A stretch of 64,000 bases of DNA. Origin: Desulfobacula sp. GTDB lineage: Bacteria; Desulfobacterota; Desulfobacteria; Desulfobacterales; Desulfobacteraceae. Location: the NCBI GenBank assembly GCA_023701135.1, contig JAMPXP010000001.1, positions 310,001 through 374,000 on the forward strand, read 5' to 3'. The position numbers and the translations under genes were made by a program. Numbering within the stretch: position 1 is the first letter of the stretch; the number at the start of each line of letters is the position of its first letter. Below are positions 43,786 through 54,236 of the stretch, one piece after another. A model generated the notes under the pieces. It saw nothing but the letters and a program-made list of their open reading frames with translations. It made no database searches and had not been told where the DNA came from.

Positions 43786-44757
43786 TCAGCCTGCTTCGGC
43801 CAGGAAAATAGCCCGGACCGGTGCAGGATAACCTTCCACGGTTTTATCCGGATTGTGAGGATCAAGGAAATCTTTTAATGATTCGGTCTGAATCCACCTT
43901 GTTTTTCTCTGTTCTTCCAGGGAGGTCCGGGCCACATCCACGCAACGGATATTCTTAAACCCGGCCCGGCAAAGCCAGGACTCCATGACCAGAAGATCAG
44001 GGATAAAATACACATTTCTCATTTTTGCATACCGGTCTTCCGGAAAAAGGCATAGGTTTTGCCGGGTTTCCAGAACAAGATTTTCAAGCACCAGTTCTCC
44101 TCCCCTTCTCAAGGACTCATGAATGGATCTCAGCATTTCAACCGGAGAGGGCCTGTGATAAAGAACACCCATGCAAAAAACAGTATCAAAATACCGGGGT
44201 ATTTTCGGCCATTCATCATGGGGAATGGGAAGACAGAAGACATTGTCCCGGTTTAAAAATTTTTGCATGACAAGATACTGAAAATAAAAATAGCTCTGGG
44301 GTTCAAGACCGATAACCATCAGAGGCGCGTGGGCCGCTGCCCTGAACATATAATATCCGTTGCTGGACCCGATATCCATAATCCTGCGGCCTTTCAGGTT
44401 TTTGATGTGGGGCAAAAGCCTTTCCCATTTCATCCAGGACTGCCACTCGGAATCAATCCTGATGCCGAAAAGCTCAAAAGGTCCCTTTCGCCAGGGACAG
44501 AGCTGATCAAGGCTCTGAAAAAGCTGTCTTGATTCTTCAGGGCTAAGATCCTCCGGGGTGCCGATGGTCACTACCCGGTTTTTAAGATCAATGACCGAAG
44601 GCCTATGGTCTTGAATTTTTTCAAAGACCTGCCTGAATTTTAGAAGATTTCCCTTTGCCTGATTCAAAAATTCTCTTTTTGAATGAATCAAGGATTCAAG
44701 TTCTGCATGACAATGCCGGAGTTTGAACTCTTCAAGATGCTCAAGAAATTTTTCCAT
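43786..44757 (-). CDS. cmoB: tRNA U34 carboxymethyltransferase
   Basis: 323 residues, normal for CmoB. WRKGPFELFGIRIDSEWQSWMKWERLLPHI and the SAM-site MDIGSSNGYYMFRAA, followed by GLEPQSYFYFQY and FCMGVLYHRPSP, are CmoB-specific. It transfers the carboxymethyl group of carboxy-SAM to 5-hydroxyuridine at tRNA position 34, giving cmo5U for wobble decoding. It lies 3 bases after cmoA, its supplier of carboxy-SAM. Confidence 0.93.
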   Translation of the reverse strand: MEKFLEHLEEFKLRHCHAELESLIHSKREFLNQAKGNLLKFRQVFEKIQDHRPSVIDLKNRVVTIGTPEDLSPEESRQLFQSLDQLCPWRKGPFELFGIRIDSEWQSWMKWERLLPHIKNLKGRRIMDIGSSNGYYMFRAAAHAPLMVIGLEPQSYFYFQYLVMQKFLNRDNVFCLPIPHDEWPKIPRYFDTVFCMGVLYHRPSPVEMLRSIHESLRRGGELVLENLVLETRQNLCLFPEDRYAKMRNVYFIPDLLVMESWLCRAGFKNIRCVDVARTSLEEQRKTRWIQTESLKDFLDPHNPDKTVEGYPAPVRAIFLAEAG

Positions 44758-44760
44758 AGG

Positions 44761-45489
44761 CTAGGGCTTAACGGCAATAAAGGAGGCAAAATTAAACCAT
44801 TTGAGCCAAACATCCATGGTTTTAAAGCCGGCCCGCTCCAATCTTTTTTGATGGGTTTCGATGGTATCCGGAATCAGAACCTTCTCAAGGGCCTCCCTTT
44901 TTCTGCTGATCTCCAGTTCCGAATATCCGTTTTCAAGTTTAAATTTTTTATAAAAACGGATTTCCAGATCATTCAAAAGCGGGTCTCTGTGAATTGTTTT
45001 TTCCGTTAGCACAATGATTCCGCCGGAATTCAGTCCATAGAAAACAGAGGCTATGACTGCATCCCTTTTTTGAGGCGCAATAAACTGGAGGGTTAGATTA
45101 ATGAGAACAACAGAGGCATTTTTAATCCGGATATCTTCGAGAAATCCGCAAACAAGGCCGACCGAATCGGATCCGGTTTTATGCGCAAGCCGTCGGCTAT
45201 ATTTTTCAATCATGGGAAAGGAGCTGTCAACCCCTATCAGACTGAATTCCCGCCCTTTCATCTGATCCAGGATCAAAAGGCCGAGATTGCCGTTGGAGCA
45301 TCCCAGATCATATATACGGCTCTTTTCCTGATAATAGGCTGAAGCAATTTCCGCCTGGCGCCGGATGCTTTCCCCATACAGCGGAACAGAACGGTTCAAC
45401 ATGTCATCAAACACCCGGGCCACTTCCCTGTTGAATTTAAAGGGTCCCGGCTTTTCTTTTTTCCAGGCAAATATCCTGTCTTTTTCCAT
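44761..45489 (-). CDS. cmoA: carboxy-SAM synthase
   Basis: 242 residues from ATG 45489 (AAGGGA upstream), matching the family start (FKFNREVARVFDDMLNRSVPLYG); an ATG at 45600 would add 37 unlike residues. YDLGCSNGNLGLLIL is the SAM motif, and INLTLQFIAPQKRD the conserved block. It makes carboxy-S-adenosylmethionine from prephenate and SAM for CmoB. The pair is coupled with a gap of 3 bases. Confidence 0.92.
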   Translation of the reverse strand: MEKDRIFAWKKEKPGPFKFNREVARVFDDMLNRSVPLYGESIRRQAEIASAYYQEKSRIYDLGCSNGNLGLLILDQMKGREFSLIGVDSSFPMIEKYSRRLAHKTGSDSVGLVCGFLEDIRIKNASVVLINLTLQFIAPQKRDAVIASVFYGLNSGGIIVLTEKTIHRDPLLNDLEIRFYKKFKLENGYSELEISRKREALEKVLIPDTIETHQKRLERAGFKTMDVWLKWFNFASFIAVKP

Positions 45490-45674
45490 CTGGCGTTCCC
45501 TTACGATCAAATTTTTACTCTCTTTATCCCATTTTGGATAGAAGTGCAAGACAGCCGCTGTTTTCCATGCTTTATTATCCCTTGACTCAGGAGGATTCAT
45601 AATGATATCTAAGATGACACCAAGACTCCAATGGATCCGATGAACGCCACTTTAACTTTCTTAAGGAGAATACC

Positions 45675-46832
45675 ATGGAAATTGTTGGAATCGATGTCGG
45701 GTTTGGTTTTACAAAAGCATATAACGGCAAGAATTCCGTAATATTCAAATCCATCATCGGTGATGCAACCGATATTCAGTTTCATTCCGTTCTGGGAGAT
45801 GACTCCTCCACATCCAATCTTCATATTACCCTTGATGATAAATCCTATTTTCTCGGCAGCTATGCCGAACTCCAGTCCAATATCCGGGAATTTACCCTTG
45901 ATCAGGAAAAATTACTGGAAAATTTTTTTAAAATCCTTGCCGTTACAGCAGCCGGACTCTGTACCGATACACCAGCACCCATTCATATTGTGACCGGCCT
46001 TCCGGTGGGTTACCTGAAAAGGGACAGCAAACGATTAAAGGAAATGATCACAGGCGTTCATCTTATTACTTTTCACCATCCTGACGGAAAAGATGTTATT
46101 AAAAAAATCCACATCGATAAAATCCATGTGATACCCCAACCCATCGGCTCGATTTTCAACCTGATTTTTGATGAACAGGGACGAATTATCGACAAAATCC
46201 TGGCGGGTCAGAAACTCGGTGTGGTGGATATTGGTTTTAAAACCACGGATTTCAGTATTTTTGATCATCTTCAATACATCGAAAGAGGATCATCCACCAT
46301 GGATACCGGAATTTCAAAATGCTTTTCCGTCATTGCCGGCAAACTGCGTCAGGAAAGCAATATCAATGTTGAACTATTCAGAATGTTTAAATTTATCGAA
46401 TCCGGAATGATCAAAATCAAAGGCAAAGAATACAATATTTCCAACCTGAAAAAACGGGTTTACACCCATGCCGCCGCCGCTATTGTATCGGATTTGAACC
46501 GTCTCTGGGAAAATGACTGGGATATAGATTCCATCATCCTCTCCGGAGGTGGCAGCGTGGAGCTTGCCGAATACCTGATGTCGGGCATAGAGGGCAATAT
46601 CATACCCATTCCAAAGAATATTGATGCCCGGTTTAACAATGTCCAGGGTTATTGCAAATTCGGCCGTTACAAATGGGGATATTCCAAATTTCTTTCAGAA
46701 CAAGGCGCTGAAGAAAAAATCAAACCTGCCGGACGGGGGGAGAATAGTGAAACACCCCGAGATCCCCAACCTGAGGAGACCGAAACCGACAAACCCTCCA
46801 AAGGACTTTCCTGGCTTCGCCGTCAAAATTGA
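45675..46832 (+). CDS. ParM/Alp-like actin-family protein
   Basis: 385 residues, RBS AAGGAG. The actin-type nucleotide sites are visible: phosphate 1 VGIDVGFGFTKAY (start), phosphate 2 VVDIGFKTTDFSIFD (near 180), adenosine SIILSGGGSVELAEYL (near 295). The layout with no extra domain is close to ParM/StbA plasmid-segregation actins and archaeal Alps. Residues 345-385 form an acidic, proline-rich tail ending GLSWLRRQN. No ParR-like partner or parC repeat lies beside it. It is followed 15 bases later by larB. Confidence 0.8.
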   Translation: MEIVGIDVGFGFTKAYNGKNSVIFKSIIGDATDIQFHSVLGDDSSTSNLHITLDDKSYFLGSYAELQSNIREFTLDQEKLLENFFKILAVTAAGLCTDTPAPIHIVTGLPVGYLKRDSKRLKEMITGVHLITFHHPDGKDVIKKIHIDKIHVIPQPIGSIFNLIFDEQGRIIDKILAGQKLGVVDIGFKTTDFSIFDHLQYIERGSSTMDTGISKCFSVIAGKLRQESNINVELFRMFKFIESGMIKIKGKEYNISNLKKRVYTHAAAAIVSDLNRLWENDWDIDSIILSGGGSVELAEYLMSGIEGNIIPIPKNIDARFNNVQGYCKFGRYKWGYSKFLSEQGAEEKIKPAGRGENSETPRDPQPEETETDKPSKGLSWLRRQN

Positions 46833-46847
46833 AAGCCCCGGATTGAT

Positions 46848-47606
46848 ATGAACAGGAAACGCCTCAAACTCATTCTCTCCGATATTGCTTCCGGAAAACT
46901 GGATATCGAAACGGCTGAACAGCAGCTCCTGCATCTGGATTTTGAAAATATTGAATTTGCCCAGATTGATCATCACAGATCCCTTAGAAAAGGATTTCCG
47001 GAAGTCATCTTCGGACAAGGCAAAACTCCGGACCAAATCATTGGTATTCTTCAGAGAATGAACCTTTCCGAAAATATCATCCTTGTCACCCGACTTGAAA
47101 AAGAAAAAGCAGATCGTATCATGCCCGTGTTCAACGATGCCGAATACTTTGAGGATGCAAGGCTTTTATGGATCAAAAAACAAAATCCCGCCATTACCGG
47201 TTTTGGCAAAATCCTGGTCATTTCCGCCGGCACTTCGGATATTCCCGTTGCAAAAGAAGCACTGCTGACAGCTAAGGCCATGGGAAATGAGGTGGACTCC
47301 ATTTTTGATGTGGGCGTGGCCGGAATCCACCGTCTTTTTTCCTATCATGAAAAAATCATGGGGGCCTGTGTTGTCATTGTGGTGGCAGGAATGGAGGGAG
47401 CACTCCCCAGTGTGGTGGCGGGAATGGTGAAAGCACCCGTCATCGCAGTTCCCACCAGTATAGGTTACGGCACAGGCTTAGGTGGCGTAGCAGCACTTCT
47501 CGGAATGCTGAATTCCTGCAGTTCCAATATTGCCGTAGTAAATATTGATAACGGATTTGGTGCCGGATTTATGGCTTCCTCCATCAATCATATAACGGCA
47601 GTCTGA
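46848..47606 (+). CDS. larB: LarB, nickel pincer cofactor carboxylase/hydrolase
   Basis: 252 residues. The C-terminal PurE-like part contains ILVISAGTSDIPVAKEAL, VVVAGMEGALPSVVAGMVKAPVIAVPTS and GFGAGFMAS, typical of LarB. The N-terminal LDIETAEQQLL and GKTPDQIIGI match as well. LarB carboxylates the nicotinate dinucleotide ring in making the lactate racemase cofactor. LarC, LarE and LarA are not in the window. The last 23 bases overlap the end of the convergent histidine kinase gene. Confidence 0.9.
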   Translation: MNRKRLKLILSDIASGKLDIETAEQQLLHLDFENIEFAQIDHHRSLRKGFPEVIFGQGKTPDQIIGILQRMNLSENIILVTRLEKEKADRIMPVFNDAEYFEDARLLWIKKQNPAITGFGKILVISAGTSDIPVAKEALLTAKAMGNEVDSIFDVGVAGIHRLFSYHEKIMGACVVIVVAGMEGALPSVVAGMVKAPVIAVPTSIGYGTGLGGVAALLGMLNSCSSNIAVVNIDNGFGAGFMASSINHITAV

Positions 47607-50166
47607 CGATAAAATTCGCCCCTGATCCGGGAGATGATTCAACGCTGAATTTTCCTTTGTGATCTTCCACAATAATAAAAAAAGCAACGGACAGGCCCAG
47701 GCCCGATCCTTTATCCGGAGATTTGGTTGTAAAAAACGGCTCAAATATTCTTTTTTTCATATCTTCTGCGATTCCCGGTCCATTATCCCTGATCTCTATA
47801 ACGGCCATCCGGTCTTCAACAAAAAAGCGGATGTCAAATTCCGCCTGTTCAGGGGCACCTTGCATGGCTTCTGTACCGTTTTTAATGATATTAAAGAAAG
47901 CCTGCTGAATTTTCCCGGGCTCACACCTGACCAGGGGAAAATCTTTTGCTTCAGTCCTGATAATTCTGATGTGTTTGAAATTATATCTTTTTTTCAAATC
48001 ATAGTCATTTTGTGCAAGTTCAAGGGTCCTGTCCATTAACCGGGGCAAATATTCATAGGTCCTACCGTCTTCAGCCTTCTTGGCAAAGGAAAGCATGTTT
48101 TGTACAATTTTTGCGGCCCGTTTGCCTGATTCATTGATATACCCAAGCTGAACCAAAATGTTTCTTTTCTCCATATAATATTTAATGGCCTCTATTGTCG
48201 TGCCGGCTTCCTTTGCGATTTTTTCATTTTCCGGCAGGTTCCGGGAAAGCCGGTTGAATACAAGCTGTGCATTCTGCATCATCCCGGCCAGAGGATTGTT
48301 GATTTCATGAGCCATGCCTGCTGCAAGCCCGCCTATGGAAAGCATTTTCTCAGATTGGACCATCATTTCCTCGATCTTCCGCTTCTTAGTGATGTCGTCA
48401 ATGCGGATGACCGCTTCATTTGCGCTGATCTCTTTTAGAGGGAAAATGGTAATATTTTCAAATATGGATTTTCCATCCACGACCCTTTGTATTTTTGTCT
48501 CCTCGATAATTTGGGCATCCTCAATGGCGGCTTTTATTTTATCTGACAATTGTCCAAGGTGGGGAAATAACCGATAAAACTCCTGTCCTAGAGCCTCTTT
48601 TGCTGCAACCCCGGTTTCTTGCTCCGCCCTAAAATTCCATTGGGTAATCCGGCCGCGGACATCAACTCCCAAAAGAACGGAAGGCATGGAGTCAATGACA
48701 TTCTCAATATACTGTTTGGCCCGGCTCAATTCCCTGAACAACAACATACTGCTCAAGCCGTCAGCCATTCTCCGGCAAATCCCTTTGAATAGCAATTGGT
48801 CTGCCGTTGTCCATACCCTTTCTTTAGAACATTGATGCAAGCCTACTTCCCAAGCTTTTCCGATTTTTGGAAGCAGGGCTGCCACCATCTGAGACTTGAC
48901 AAAATAGGTCTCTTGAATGTATTTCCTTACTTCTTTTCCGCTTATGGGATCATAAACAATGGGGTCTTCGGATTTGAGAATTTCCTTTAAAAGATCCCGG
49001 GCTTCCTCTGTTATCTTGACCGAATATCCGGCTTTCTGGGGCCAGTCCGGCCTGTATCGCATAAAAGGAAGGGAATAAGACTCGGCCTCGGGATCACAAG
49101 GAAAAAGAATCCAGGCCCGGTCACAATTAAAAATATCCAGCATGGAATCCAGAATATCGTTCAGCATCTTTTCCATATCTTCCGAATTGATAATGATCTT
49201 ATTGATCCGATCATAACAAAGACTCTGAAATTCCATCTGTTTTTTCTGTGTCATATCCCTTGCAAAGGAGATAACGGTCCTGACGGCCCCTTCCCCATCA
49301 AATTCAGGGCATAGAAGCCAGTCAATCCATACCCCTTCCGGATGATTGAATTCAATCCGTTTAGTAGCACCGGTTTTAAATACAACTCCGAGGGCTTCTT
49401 CCCATAATTCAATAAGATCTTCCGGAAAACCCAGTTCTCTATGGGTTTTCCCGATGAACTGGGCAGGAGAAAATCCGATCCGGGCAATGGCCGGGTTGAC
49501 ATACAGATGCCGTAACTCTTTGTCAAACCGCATGATAATATCATGGGAATTCTCGGAAAGGGTTCTGTATCGCTCTTCATTCTCCTTGAGGATTTCATTG
49601 AGCCGTTTACGATCAATGGCTGTTGCAACCTGCCGGGAAACAGAAACCAGAAGATCCAGGTCCCTTTTTGAATAGGCATCCGGATCAGTATAGTGCTGAA
49701 TTGCAAGAACGCCAATCACCATATCATCCAGCAGCAAGGGGACGCCCAGCCATATTTTCGGAACCGTGCCCACAATTTTGTTTTCTCTTTCCCTATTTTT
49801 TAGGGCAGACTCGTCCAGAAAAAGGGGTTTTTTTGTCAAAATCACTTCTCCTGTGAGCGAATTCTCCATGAATGACCGGATCTCCTGGTATGAGTCCGAA
49901 TCACATTCGTCTTTTGAATATGGAAAATACAGCACCCCTTTTTCCTTATTATAAATTGAGATATAAATATTGGGGATATGAATCAGACGATCAAGGGATT
50001 GATGGATGGAGCGGTATAAATCATAGAGGTTGGGGGTAGTGGTGACTGCATTGGTGATTTCTAAAAGAGTCTGGTTTATCTGCTCCTTATATTTAAGCCG
50101 GCGTATTTCCTCTTCAAGGCCCTCGATTCTCCGACAGAGGGCTTTGGCCTCTTTTTTTCCGGTCAT
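47584..50166 (-). CDS. cytoplasmic sensor histidine kinase with GAF and PAS domains
   Basis: 860 residues, no membrane segment. Order: coiled coil (1-25), GAF (about 30-195), PAS (about 205-315), second GAF-like region (about 325-485), PAS (about 490-600), HisKA with [14 protein letters not shown], then HATPase with [18 protein letters not shown] and [12 protein letters not shown]. The kinase core is complete and of the NtrB-like type. There is no receiver domain on the protein itself; the nearest candidate is the REC-TPR protein 37 bases upstream. The ligand is unknown. Confidence 0.9.
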   Translation of the reverse strand: MTGKKEAKALCRRIEGLEEEIRRLKYKEQINQTLLEITNAVTTTPNLYDLYRSIHQSLDRLIHIPNIYISIYNKEKGVLYFPYSKDECDSDSYQEIRSFMENSLTGEVILTKKPLFLDESALKNRERENKIVGTVPKIWLGVPLLLDDMVIGVLAIQHYTDPDAYSKRDLDLLVSVSRQVATAIDRKRLNEILKENEERYRTLSENSHDIIMRFDKELRHLYVNPAIARIGFSPAQFIGKTHRELGFPEDLIELWEEALGVVFKTGATKRIEFNHPEGVWIDWLLCPEFDGEGAVRTVISFARDMTQKKQMEFQSLCYDRINKIIINSEDMEKMLNDILDSMLDIFNCDRAWILFPCDPEAESYSLPFMRYRPDWPQKAGYSVKITEEARDLLKEILKSEDPIVYDPISGKEVRKYIQETYFVKSQMVAALLPKIGKAWEVGLHQCSKERVWTTADQLLFKGICRRMADGLSSMLLFRELSRAKQYIENVIDSMPSVLLGVDVRGRITQWNFRAEQETGVAAKEALGQEFYRLFPHLGQLSDKIKAAIEDAQIIEETKIQRVVDGKSIFENITIFPLKEISANEAVIRIDDITKKRKIEEMMVQSEKMLSIGGLAAGMAHEINNPLAGMMQNAQLVFNRLSRNLPENEKIAKEAGTTIEAIKYYMEKRNILVQLGYINESGKRAAKIVQNMLSFAKKAEDGRTYEYLPRLMDRTLELAQNDYDLKKRYNFKHIRIIRTEAKDFPLVRCEPGKIQQAFFNIIKNGTEAMQGAPEQAEFDIRFFVEDRMAVIEIRDNGPGIAEDMKKRIFEPFFTTKSPDKGSGLGLSVAFFIIVEDHKGKFSVESSPGSGANFIVRLPLYD

Positions 50167-50203
50167 AGTTCTCCTGGCGATTAAAGTGGAAGGCTCTCTG
50201 CCG

Positions 50204-51352
50204 TCAAATTTCTTTTCTCAGGTCGATGGCTGCTTTATGTTTAGGATTAATTCTGAGAATCTGGTTCAAATAATCGTCTGCCTGAAGCAGTTTCTGGTCT
50301 GCAAAATATATCTTGGCAATATTGAATTTAACATCCTCATGGCCCCTGACATGGCGATCCACGTCAAGGAAATACTCAAGGGCTTTTTCCGGATTCCCGA
50401 TTTCAAGATAAACCAGTCCTGTCTTGTAAACAATATCATAATTGGATGGGTTTTCCTTTATGCTCTGTTCCAGCAACTGCAGAGGAAATTCGATTTCATT
50501 GTTGGCCATGCAAATCTCAATCACTTTTTCCCGTATTAATATATATTTCTTGGAAAGTGCGATAATTTTAGAAAAAAGCTCTATTGAAAGCTGCTTTGAT
50601 CCTTTTTTCAGAAGTTTTTCAGCCAGATCCAAGGCTTGATCAAAATACCGCGTGCTCAAACTCATGAGTTCAAGATAATACCGGCCTGCTTTTTCCAGCT
50701 CATTTTTGCTGGTATAATACTCGGCCAGCCGGGCTCGGGTCATGGCATCCTGTCTGTTGACCGATGCTGCCTTTAACAGACATTTTTCCGCTATATCGGG
50801 TTTCCCGATATTAAAATGCAGCAACCCAAGCTGGCGAAGGAGCCTTGATGCGGATGGCTTGTGAACCAGCGCGATCCGGATCTGCTCAATGGCTTCGTCA
50901 TAATTCCCATTTTCCTCAAGCTCTCTTGCCTTGATGCGATGTTTGGTAGCAGGGTCGGGGTTATTGGCTTTTTCCACAACGGATTTAATCTTATTATCCA
51001 GAGAGGAAAGGGTTAAAGGCTTTAAGAGATATCCGTCAATTTCCGTTTCCGCTACTTCGGAAACGATATCCCGCTCGGCCTCGGCCGTCACCATGATCAC
51101 GGGCAGGTCCCTGAGCGCCTTGTCATTCCGGATGGTTTCAAGCATCTCAATTCCGTTCATAACAGGCATATTCCAATCTATGATAGCCATATCGCATCTT
51201 GCGCTATGAAGAATTTCAAGCCCTTCTTTTCCATTTTCCGCAAACCTTAAGGTCTTTCCTATTTTTAAATTCTGTAGCATCTTTCTCATGGTGAGCCGCA
51301 TGCTTTTCATATCATCGACAACCAGGATGGACATGGTTTCAGGATTTATCAT
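50204..51352 (-). CDS. response regulator with C-terminal TPR repeats
   Basis: 382 residues. The receiver (5-125) has VVDDMKS (acidic pair), phospho-site IDWNMPVMNG and the Lys in LLKPLT. About five TPR-like repeats follow (ARELEENGNYDEAIEQIRIAL and so on), a protein-binding scaffold rather than a DNA-binding output. It overlaps the hybrid kinase gene by four bases (ATGA), so it is very probably its partner. Its job is likely phosphorylation-dependent protein interaction. Confidence 0.88.
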   Translation of the reverse strand: MINPETMSILVVDDMKSMRLTMRKMLQNLKIGKTLRFAENGKEGLEILHSARCDMAIIDWNMPVMNGIEMLETIRNDKALRDLPVIMVTAEAERDIVSEVAETEIDGYLLKPLTLSSLDNKIKSVVEKANNPDPATKHRIKARELEENGNYDEAIEQIRIALVHKPSASRLLRQLGLLHFNIGKPDIAEKCLLKAASVNRQDAMTRARLAEYYTSKNELEKAGRYYLELMSLSTRYFDQALDLAEKLLKKGSKQLSIELFSKIIALSKKYILIREKVIEICMANNEIEFPLQLLEQSIKENPSNYDIVYKTGLVYLEIGNPEKALEYFLDVDRHVRGHEDVKFNIAKIYFADQKLLQADDYLNQILRINPKHKAAIDLRKEI

Positions 51353-53982
51353 AATTTTGCTTCCCTCATAAACCGTTGGTATTCATTCATTATTATTTTA
51401 TACTGTTCAATAAAAATTTCCGTATTGCCTTTCTTTGCCTGAATTTCCAATTCCAGGGCCGCTTTCCTCAGCGCCTCTGCATTCACATTGGCAGCAGTGC
51501 CTTTTAAAGCATGGGAAAGGGATTCAATATCTTCCATATCTTGATTATGGATGGCTTCCTTGATTTTATCCAAAAACTCAGGTGCCTCCTGAAAAAAGGA
51601 ATCCAATATGTCTTTAACCGTTTCTTCGTCCCCCCCAAACCTCTCCCGAAGCTTTTCCCTATTAAAACACAAGGCGGGTTCAGGGTTTAAATCCCCCTCT
51701 CCCGGCCTTTTCTGTTCATCTGCCGCTTTATAAAGACGTTTAAGGTCATCCAGACCTTCAGGATATCCACTTTTATCATCTTTGGTATCCGTCAAATTTA
51801 AGCCGATCTTCCGGGCCAAGAGGTCAGGTTCAACCGGCTTGGGGATAAAATCATCCATTCCTGCTTCAAAACATTTCTGCCTGTCACTGTCAAAGGCATT
51901 CCCTGTCATGGCAATAATGGGGACAGATTTCAGATTATGATTTTTTTCGTGCTCCCTGATCTTTTGGGTAGCTTCAAATCCGTCCATCCCCGGCATCCGG
52001 CAATCCATCAGGATCAGATCATAATGATTTTTCTGATATTTCTCAAGGGCTTCAAGCCCGTTTTTTGCTTCATCGGTTTTATATCCCTGTCTTTCAATTA
52101 AGGCCTTGGCGGTTAGTCGATTGGTTTCCATATCTTCAACAATCAGTATCCGCCGAACATGCTTCTTTGTTTCAATAATACTGTAACGGGTGATAATGGG
52201 AAGCAACAGGGCATTACCATCAGAGGGCCTTGATAATACAGCTTTTATGCAGTCCTGGAAAAGCTCTTTTTCGATGGGTTTGCCGAGAAAGGCAGAGAAC
52301 CCTATTTCTTCAAACCGCCTGGCATCTCCTTGATTGCCAATGGAGGTCAAGAGAATAAGCCTGGTTTGTTTTAACCCCTGGTCCTGTTTTATTTTCCGCC
52401 CCAGATTCTCAGCCAGAATATTGGATTCTTTAACTTCCACGATAACCAAGGGAAAGGGCTGGTTTTCTTCAAAGGATCGGGTCAGCATTTCCATGGCCTG
52501 TGTTTCATTCAAGGCCTGCTGATAATCCATCTTAAGCTCATTCAAATGGTTTTTAAGCGTTTTCCCAAGATCCGTTCCATCCGTAACCGCCAATACCCTT
52601 ATCCCTTCCCGGCTTTGGATTGGAAAGGAAAAATGTTCTTTTTTTTCTTCCTGCTTTTTCAACGGCAGGGTAAACCAAAAGGTGGAACCTACCATTTCAA
52701 TGCTTTCAATCCCGACCCGCCCATTCATTTTTTCAATGAAAAGTTTGGAAATGGCAAGTCCCAGACCCGTGCCCCCATATTTTTTGGTAATGGACATGTC
52801 CGCTTGGGTGAAAGATTCAAAAAGAGAAGATATCTTGTCTTCCTTGATGCCGATACCGGTGTCTTCCACACGGAAATGGAGGGTTGCAAAAAAAGGATCG
52901 TCGGATTCCAGGGTGATGGCAAGGGATACGTGGCCCTGGTCAGTGAATTTGACCGCATTCCCTGTGAGATTGTTGATCACCTGCCGAATCCGGCCGATAT
53001 CTCCCTGCAAAAGGCAAGGGACATTTGGATCGATGGAATATAAAAAATCAATGCCTTTCTGTCTTGCCTGAAGTTCCGGTAAGGCGATAATATCTTTTAT
53101 GGCAATCTCCAAATCAAAATCCCGGATATCCAGTTCAAGTTTACCTGCCTGAATTTTCGACAAATCAAGGATATCATTAACAATTGTTAATAGAGCCCTG
53201 GCACTGTTATAAACAATCTGAGAATATTTTTTCTGATCCTCGTTCAGATCGGAATCTAAAAGGACATGCATCATTCCGATAATGCCGTTCATGGGATTTC
53301 TGATCTCATGACTGACATTCGCCAGAAATTCATCCTTGATTTTCATGGCCTTTTTGGCATTTTCTTCGACTTGATGCCTTTCCTCCCGGGAGTGAATCAG
53401 TCCCCGCTGAATCCGTTCCTTCTCTGCAATAAAGATTAAAATGGATGCACTGAAAAAAAGAAACAGGGCAAAAAAATGAACAAATCTGAAATAGCTTAAA
53501 TTCACTATTTCTTCGGGCATGACCGTAATAAAAGGGAATCCTTGACCAAAAGAAAAAATAAAAAGGACGGCAAGCGTTAAGGCTGTATATCCTGTTTTCT
53601 CTTTTTTACCTGAAAATACTGAGGAAAGAAGAGGCATGAAAAACAGCATAAATATCAGGATGCTGTAAAATCCGCCTGTCTGACGGCAGAGTCCGGCCAC
53701 ATAAAAAAGATAGCCCGCATTCAATATATGGCAGGCCGCAATTTCACTGTATCTTTGAATATAAAGGACATTGATCAGGATAAGCAGAAAAATAAGTCCA
53801 CAGAACAGGAAAAGTCCTGGTGCGCCTAATCGAAAAAACAGGATGGAATGAACCAGAATCAATCCTGAAAAAAAAAGGGAGAAATTTCTGAGCATAATTG
53901 AATCTTGAATCATTGAATTCACTTTATCATCGAGCGGGTTAATGTAGACGAACCACAGACAAATTATAAACTCTGCCTGCAT
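51349..53982 (-). CDS. membrane hybrid histidine kinase with two receivers and HPt
   Basis: 877 residues. Six or so membrane helices (about 30-185), HisKA with ANVSHEIRNPMNGIIGMM, HATPase with GTGLGLAISKLFI, a first receiver that is degenerate (VIVEVKES, where Glu replaces the phosphoacceptor Asp), a second receiver that is intact (IVEDMETNR; LILMDCRMPGMDG), and an HPt domain with SHALKGTAANV. This is a full phosphorelay in one protein. ATG at 53982 is used; 53913 is an alternative. It overlaps the REC-TPR gene by four bases. Confidence 0.9.
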   Translation of the reverse strand: MQAEFIICLWFVYINPLDDKVNSMIQDSIMLRNFSLFFSGLILVHSILFFRLGAPGLFLFCGLIFLLILINVLYIQRYSEIAACHILNAGYLFYVAGLCRQTGGFYSILIFMLFFMPLLSSVFSGKKEKTGYTALTLAVLFIFSFGQGFPFITVMPEEIVNLSYFRFVHFFALFLFFSASILIFIAEKERIQRGLIHSREERHQVEENAKKAMKIKDEFLANVSHEIRNPMNGIIGMMHVLLDSDLNEDQKKYSQIVYNSARALLTIVNDILDLSKIQAGKLELDIRDFDLEIAIKDIIALPELQARQKGIDFLYSIDPNVPCLLQGDIGRIRQVINNLTGNAVKFTDQGHVSLAITLESDDPFFATLHFRVEDTGIGIKEDKISSLFESFTQADMSITKKYGGTGLGLAISKLFIEKMNGRVGIESIEMVGSTFWFTLPLKKQEEKKEHFSFPIQSREGIRVLAVTDGTDLGKTLKNHLNELKMDYQQALNETQAMEMLTRSFEENQPFPLVIVEVKESNILAENLGRKIKQDQGLKQTRLILLTSIGNQGDARRFEEIGFSAFLGKPIEKELFQDCIKAVLSRPSDGNALLLPIITRYSIIETKKHVRRILIVEDMETNRLTAKALIERQGYKTDEAKNGLEALEKYQKNHYDLILMDCRMPGMDGFEATQKIREHEKNHNLKSVPIIAMTGNAFDSDRQKCFEAGMDDFIPKPVEPDLLARKIGLNLTDTKDDKSGYPEGLDDLKRLYKAADEQKRPGEGDLNPEPALCFNREKLRERFGGDEETVKDILDSFFQEAPEFLDKIKEAIHNQDMEDIESLSHALKGTAANVNAEALRKAALELEIQAKKGNTEIFIEQYKIIMNEYQRFMREAKL

Positions 53983-54077
53983 GGTGAAACTTCATGACAG
54001 GTTAAACTATATAGAAACAGAAACTTGATTGTCAAATCTAATTTTCCGTAAAAAATTGTAATTGCGGATTTTTTTTC

Positions 54078-54106
54078 TTGACACTTTTGAAATTAATATA
54101 TAATAA
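54078..54106 (+). promoter_or_regulatory. promoter of the ilv operon
   Basis: TTGACA (54078-54083) with TAATAA at a 17-base spacer (54101-54106), or TATAAT at 15 bases (54099-54104). Both hexamer choices start transcription about 20 bases before the leader peptide. Confidence 0.8.
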
Positions 54107-54131
54107 ATTACATTTATATTAAGTAAAAACT

Positions 54132-54215
54132 ATGAAGACTAACATGCTTAACATACTATCTGTCCTTATTATCGTGGAGGTGATTATTAACACCTCCGGG
54201 AGAAGGGGCATGTAG
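54132..54215 (+). CDS. branched-chain amino acid leader peptide of the ilv operon
   Basis: 27 codons, ATG 54132 to TAG 54213. Eleven of 27 residues are Ile (5), Leu (3) or Val (3), packed in codons 6-19, with MLNILSVLIIVEVII in the middle. This density, the position between promoter and terminator, and the following ilv genes identify an attenuation leader. GGAGGTG (54176-54182) and CACCTCC (54191-54197) inside the frame can form the pause hairpin. The Shine-Dalgarno is weak. Too short for usual gene finders. Confidence 0.85.
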   Translation: MKTNMLNILSVLIIVEVIINTSGRRGM

Positions 54216-54236
54216 TGGCATAAGCCTGAAAAGACA

